Below, one piece after another: positions 61,401 through 64,000 of a stretch of 64,000 bases of DNA. The notes below the pieces were generated by a model. The model was not told where the DNA came from and searched no databases. It was given only the letters and a program-made list of their open reading frames with translations. Numbering within the stretch: position 1 is the first letter of the stretch; the number at the start of each line of letters is the position of its first letter. Source of the DNA: Oxyruncus cristatus (Eukaryota > Chordata > Aves > Passeriformes > Cotingidae); NCBI GenBank assembly GCA_013399855.1, contig VXAY01002115.1, positions 1,585,630 through 1,649,629 of the forward strand, in the 5' to 3' direction. The position numbers were made by a program, and so were the translations under genes.

Positions 61401-63277
61401 GCCCTCCTGTTCCAAGGGCAAAGGGCAAAGTGTGGCTTTGCTGGTTGGCAGCAGCATCCCACTGGTTGGAGTGTGGGGTATGGAGCTGGCCACTGCTTGA
61501 CCCTGATCCTTTATTTCTAAAAGCAAGCCTTAATAATATCTTTTTTCCTGCCATAATGACCTTTCATCACTCCTTTGCACAGGGCTGTTCCTGGAATGAT
61601 GTCCAAAGCCATGTCATTTATGAACTGTTAAACAACCTGCAAGTTCCTCATGCCCATCTGAGAAGAGCACTTGATACAGTGCTGGTACACCCACCCCATC
61701 CCCATCCCCATCCCCAGGCTGGGCCTGCCTTCACCAGACCAGAAAAACAGGACGTTTTGTTCTTCAGGTATTTACATGTAACAGGAAGAAACAGACTTAT
61801 TTCCCTGGATGCTCATGTGATGCCAGTTGGAAAGGAACATCCCAAAGCACCTTAGACCTGGTAGGATTCATCTTCCATACGTGTCTGTGACTAGGCAGAA
61901 CACAAAGACACTGTCCCTCTCTAAATGGTGTTTTTTAAATAAATGCATTTTGTCTAAAAATATACTGAAAGATTAAACTGAGTAGGCTGCTATAGAGCTG
62001 ATTTGAAAGGCTCAAACTTTTCCCAACCATTTCAAGTCTGAGAAAATCCACCGGCTCTCCATTTGTGATTCAAGCACTTGGTAAACACACTCCACAACTG
62101 CACCATGGCTGTGTGCCAACGAAATGGTGAGTCAGCAGGCAGGGGAGGGAATCAAGTGTCAAGAATGCATTTAACCCTCACTCAGAGAACACTTTTCTTA
62201 CCAGCAGAATGAAAACACGCCATAAAAAGCAAAAAAATTACTGGAATTTTTTTTCCTCCATTAATGAAGGCAACTCTCACAATTTTCTTCCAACTTTATG
62301 GGAGCTCTCAGGTTTTAAATTAGGGCAAATGCTAAAGAAAACAGCAAACTGATGAGAAAGAGGTTCATGAACAGGTATCTGTGCAGTCCTGTGATCCTTA
62401 CTCTGACAAAAATCCCAGTGATAATCCTGGGAAGGCTGAGTGCTGAAGTGTTTCACGAGAGCATTACAATCAATAATACTAAATACTCACACAGATATAA
62501 AAAGGAGTACCCTTTCCTAGTGAAAATACAGTTCAACTCGTGTGTCCTGTTCCCAAAGGAGTATCTGTGCATGCTACTGTGCTTCACAGTGTTCTTGTGC
62601 TCCACAAGATGAAATCACAAGATTTCCTAAATCAGTTTTAAATTAATCCCTCTTAAGAAATTCCCCACTGAAGCATCACTTTGCATACTCACTCTAGATA
62701 GTCTGTAGAGGAAGGAAAAAAAAAGCATAAAAAGATTGAGGATTAAAAAAAAACAATATTAAAGAAATACTTGAAAGAGGGCCCACTCTTCCACCTGAAG
62801 GTTTGAACACTCATTTACAAGGTTGTTAAACACTGCCAAACCAGAATGACAGCATTTTATACCTACTTTCTTACTCTTCACAGGTGTAAATAACCACATT
62901 GGACACCTGTGGAGGAGGGGAAAGGAGCAGGAGGAAAAAGACTCCAGTTATTACCTTCAGAGTGTTAGTTAAGTGTAATTACAGACCAGCTGTGAATTTC
63001 CAGCTCAACCCCATTAGGGAACAGATCCCGTTTCCAGTGAAAGCCTGAGGACAGGCAGCTCACACACAAAGGAATAGTTTTTTCACACTTCTTGCCCCAC
63101 TGAGCTCCATGGCCTGAGCCACCTTCTCCAGGACCTCAACTCAACAGCCAGGACCATCCATTTAAAGTTGGATTGTCCTGCCCTGGTTAAACCTGGCACA
63201 GAGGGGGGTTTGTTTGTACACACATCTAACATGTCCAGGGTGGAAATGCTCACAGCAACGTTCCCTGCACAGATATT
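58446..63277. other. Intergenic region downstream of CDYL2
   Basis: About 4.8 kb without a recognisable gene or clear transposon. A short (CCCCAT)n run lies at 61694-61716. In mammals DYNLRB2 is the neighbour on this side, but no sequence resembling its short conserved protein was seen on either strand, so it is presumably further right. Confidence 0.6.
61694..61716 (+). repeat. (CCCCAT)n microsatellite
   Basis: Roughly four tandem units of ccccat in intergenic DNA. Short, and likely length-variable. Confidence 0.8.
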
Positions 63278-63704
63278 ACAGAATCACAGAATCACATGGG
63301 TTGGAGAGGACCTCAGAGATCATCAAGTCCAACCCTTGATCCACTACCACCGCAGTTACAGGACTATGGCACTCAGTGCCACATCCAGTCTCACCTTAAA
63401 AACCTCCAGGGACAGAGAATCCACCACCTCCCTGGGCAGCCCATTCCAATGGCTGATTACTCTCTCTGTAAAGAACTTCTTGCTAATATCCAGCCTAAAC
63501 CTCCCCTGGCAGAGCTTAAGACCGAGCCCTCTTGTCCTACTGCAGGTTGCCTGGGAGAAGAGACCAACCCCCACCTGGCTACAACCTCCTGTCAGGGAGT
63601 TGTAGAGAGCGATGAGGTCTCCCCTGAGCCTCCTCTCCAGGCCAAACAACCCCAGCTCCGTCAGCCTCTCCTCACAGGGCTTGTGTTCAAGTCCCTTCAC
63701 CAGG
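63278..63704 (-). mobile_element. CR1 LINE, 5'-truncated, well preserved
   Basis: The + strand starts with the reversed CR1 tail (acagaatcacagaatcacat) and then ggttggagaggacctcagag and atcatcaagtccaacccttg. It runs through the end of ORF2 to cagggcttgtgttcaagtcc, where likeness stops near cccttcaccag (63704). It is 427 bp and truncated at the 5' end, as is usual for CR1. The minus-strand frame below is open throughout, so this is the youngest-looking repeat of the window. Confidence 0.92.
63356..63700 (-). pseudogene. C-terminal end of CR1 ORF2 (truncated)
   Basis: The minus strand encodes about 114 residues ending at the normal ORF2 stop. It contains the CR1 C-terminal signature ([20 protein letters not shown] and then [20 protein letters not shown], followed by [19 protein letters not shown]). 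This part lies after the reverse-transcriptase domain. Endonuclease and reverse-transcriptase domains are missing, so it cannot function. The Met at its apparent start is internal to ORF2. Confidence 0.88.
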
Positions 63705-64000
63705 GAAAAACCCCTTCTCCCATCGAAAAACCCTCACAAAGCCTGAGCCCAAGGTTTAGACAAAACCATCACCTGTGGCATGAGCAGAGAAGCTCTGCCA
63801 AGCAAGCCCTGCTGGAGTGGTTGGAAGGACTCTCCCCCAGCCTGCAGCCCTGCTTTTCTCCCAGCTGTTGGCAGCTGGGGCAGGGGCTGCAAGTTGGACA
63901 CGCACAGGTGAACCAAAGGAGACACATTTGAGCTGACTTCGAGCTCAAATGGCTGACAGAAATATAGGGCATTGAAAGATGGCAACGTCCCACAGAGGAA
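63705..64000. other. Intergenic sequence after the CR1 fragment
   Basis: Just under 300 bp of moderately GC-rich sequence to the window end, with no recognisable feature. The long + frame across 63296-63931 is an antisense shadow of CR1 plus chance continuation. Confidence 0.6.

Noticed and set aside
58446..63277. Search for DYNLRB2, the expected neighbour
   Set aside because: No open frame on either strand resembles its short conserved protein, so it is presumably outside the window.
63296..63931. 211-codon + strand open frame at the window end
   Set aside because: It is antisense to the CR1 ORF2 end and then runs into unrelated sequence, so it is a shadow frame.

Overview
This window is vertebrate nuclear DNA, almost certainly from a bird. 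It is AT-rich, intron-dominated and spliced with GT-AG junctions. It carries chicken-repeat-1 (CR1) LINE fragments with typical avian 3' ends, plus an avian-type ERVL retroviral fragment with a TG...CA LTR. The species cannot be fixed from the sequence alone.

One protein-coding gene is recognisable: CDYL2 (chromodomain Y-like 2) on the + strand. Six coding exons lie at 30429-31023, 39209-39426, 46025-46197, 50676-50886, 51585-51728 and 53921-54079. All junctions keep a continuous frame, and together they give 499 codons before the stop. The known CDYL2 first exon (about 8 residues) is not visible, so it probably lies upstream of position 1. That would give a protein of about 507 residues, the family's usual length. 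The protein joins an N-terminal chromodomain (methyl-lysine histone reader), a basic low-complexity linker with a nuclear-localisation-like cluster, and a C-terminal crotonase-fold domain. In that domain both catalytic glutamates of true enoyl-CoA hydratases are replaced.

Layout: 1-150 is a CpG-rich edge, either the tail of a CpG island or a retroviral-leader-like fragment. 1-30428 is intron 1 (or its visible part), with decayed CR1 copies, an ERVL 3' end with LTR at about 20340-21687, a CR1 fragment beside it, and a GC-richer patch near 24620-25330. 30429-54079 holds the coding exons, with an ancient CR1/L3-like reverse-transcriptase relic in intron 2 and a long pyrimidine-rich tract in intron 4. 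54080 to about 58445 is a long AT-rich 3' UTR with several poly(A) signals and a Pumilio-motif cluster. 58446-64000 is intergenic and ends with a comparatively fresh CR1 fragment at about 63278-63704.

No tRNA, rRNA, CRISPR, bacterial-type operon or second protein-coding gene could be supported. Most open reading frames here are chance frames in intronic DNA. The observations most worth following are a possible alternative first exon at 1327-1353 that would change the chromodomain's methyl-lysine cage, the Pumilio cluster in the 3' UTR, the CpG-rich edge, and the pyrimidine-rich intron 4 tract.
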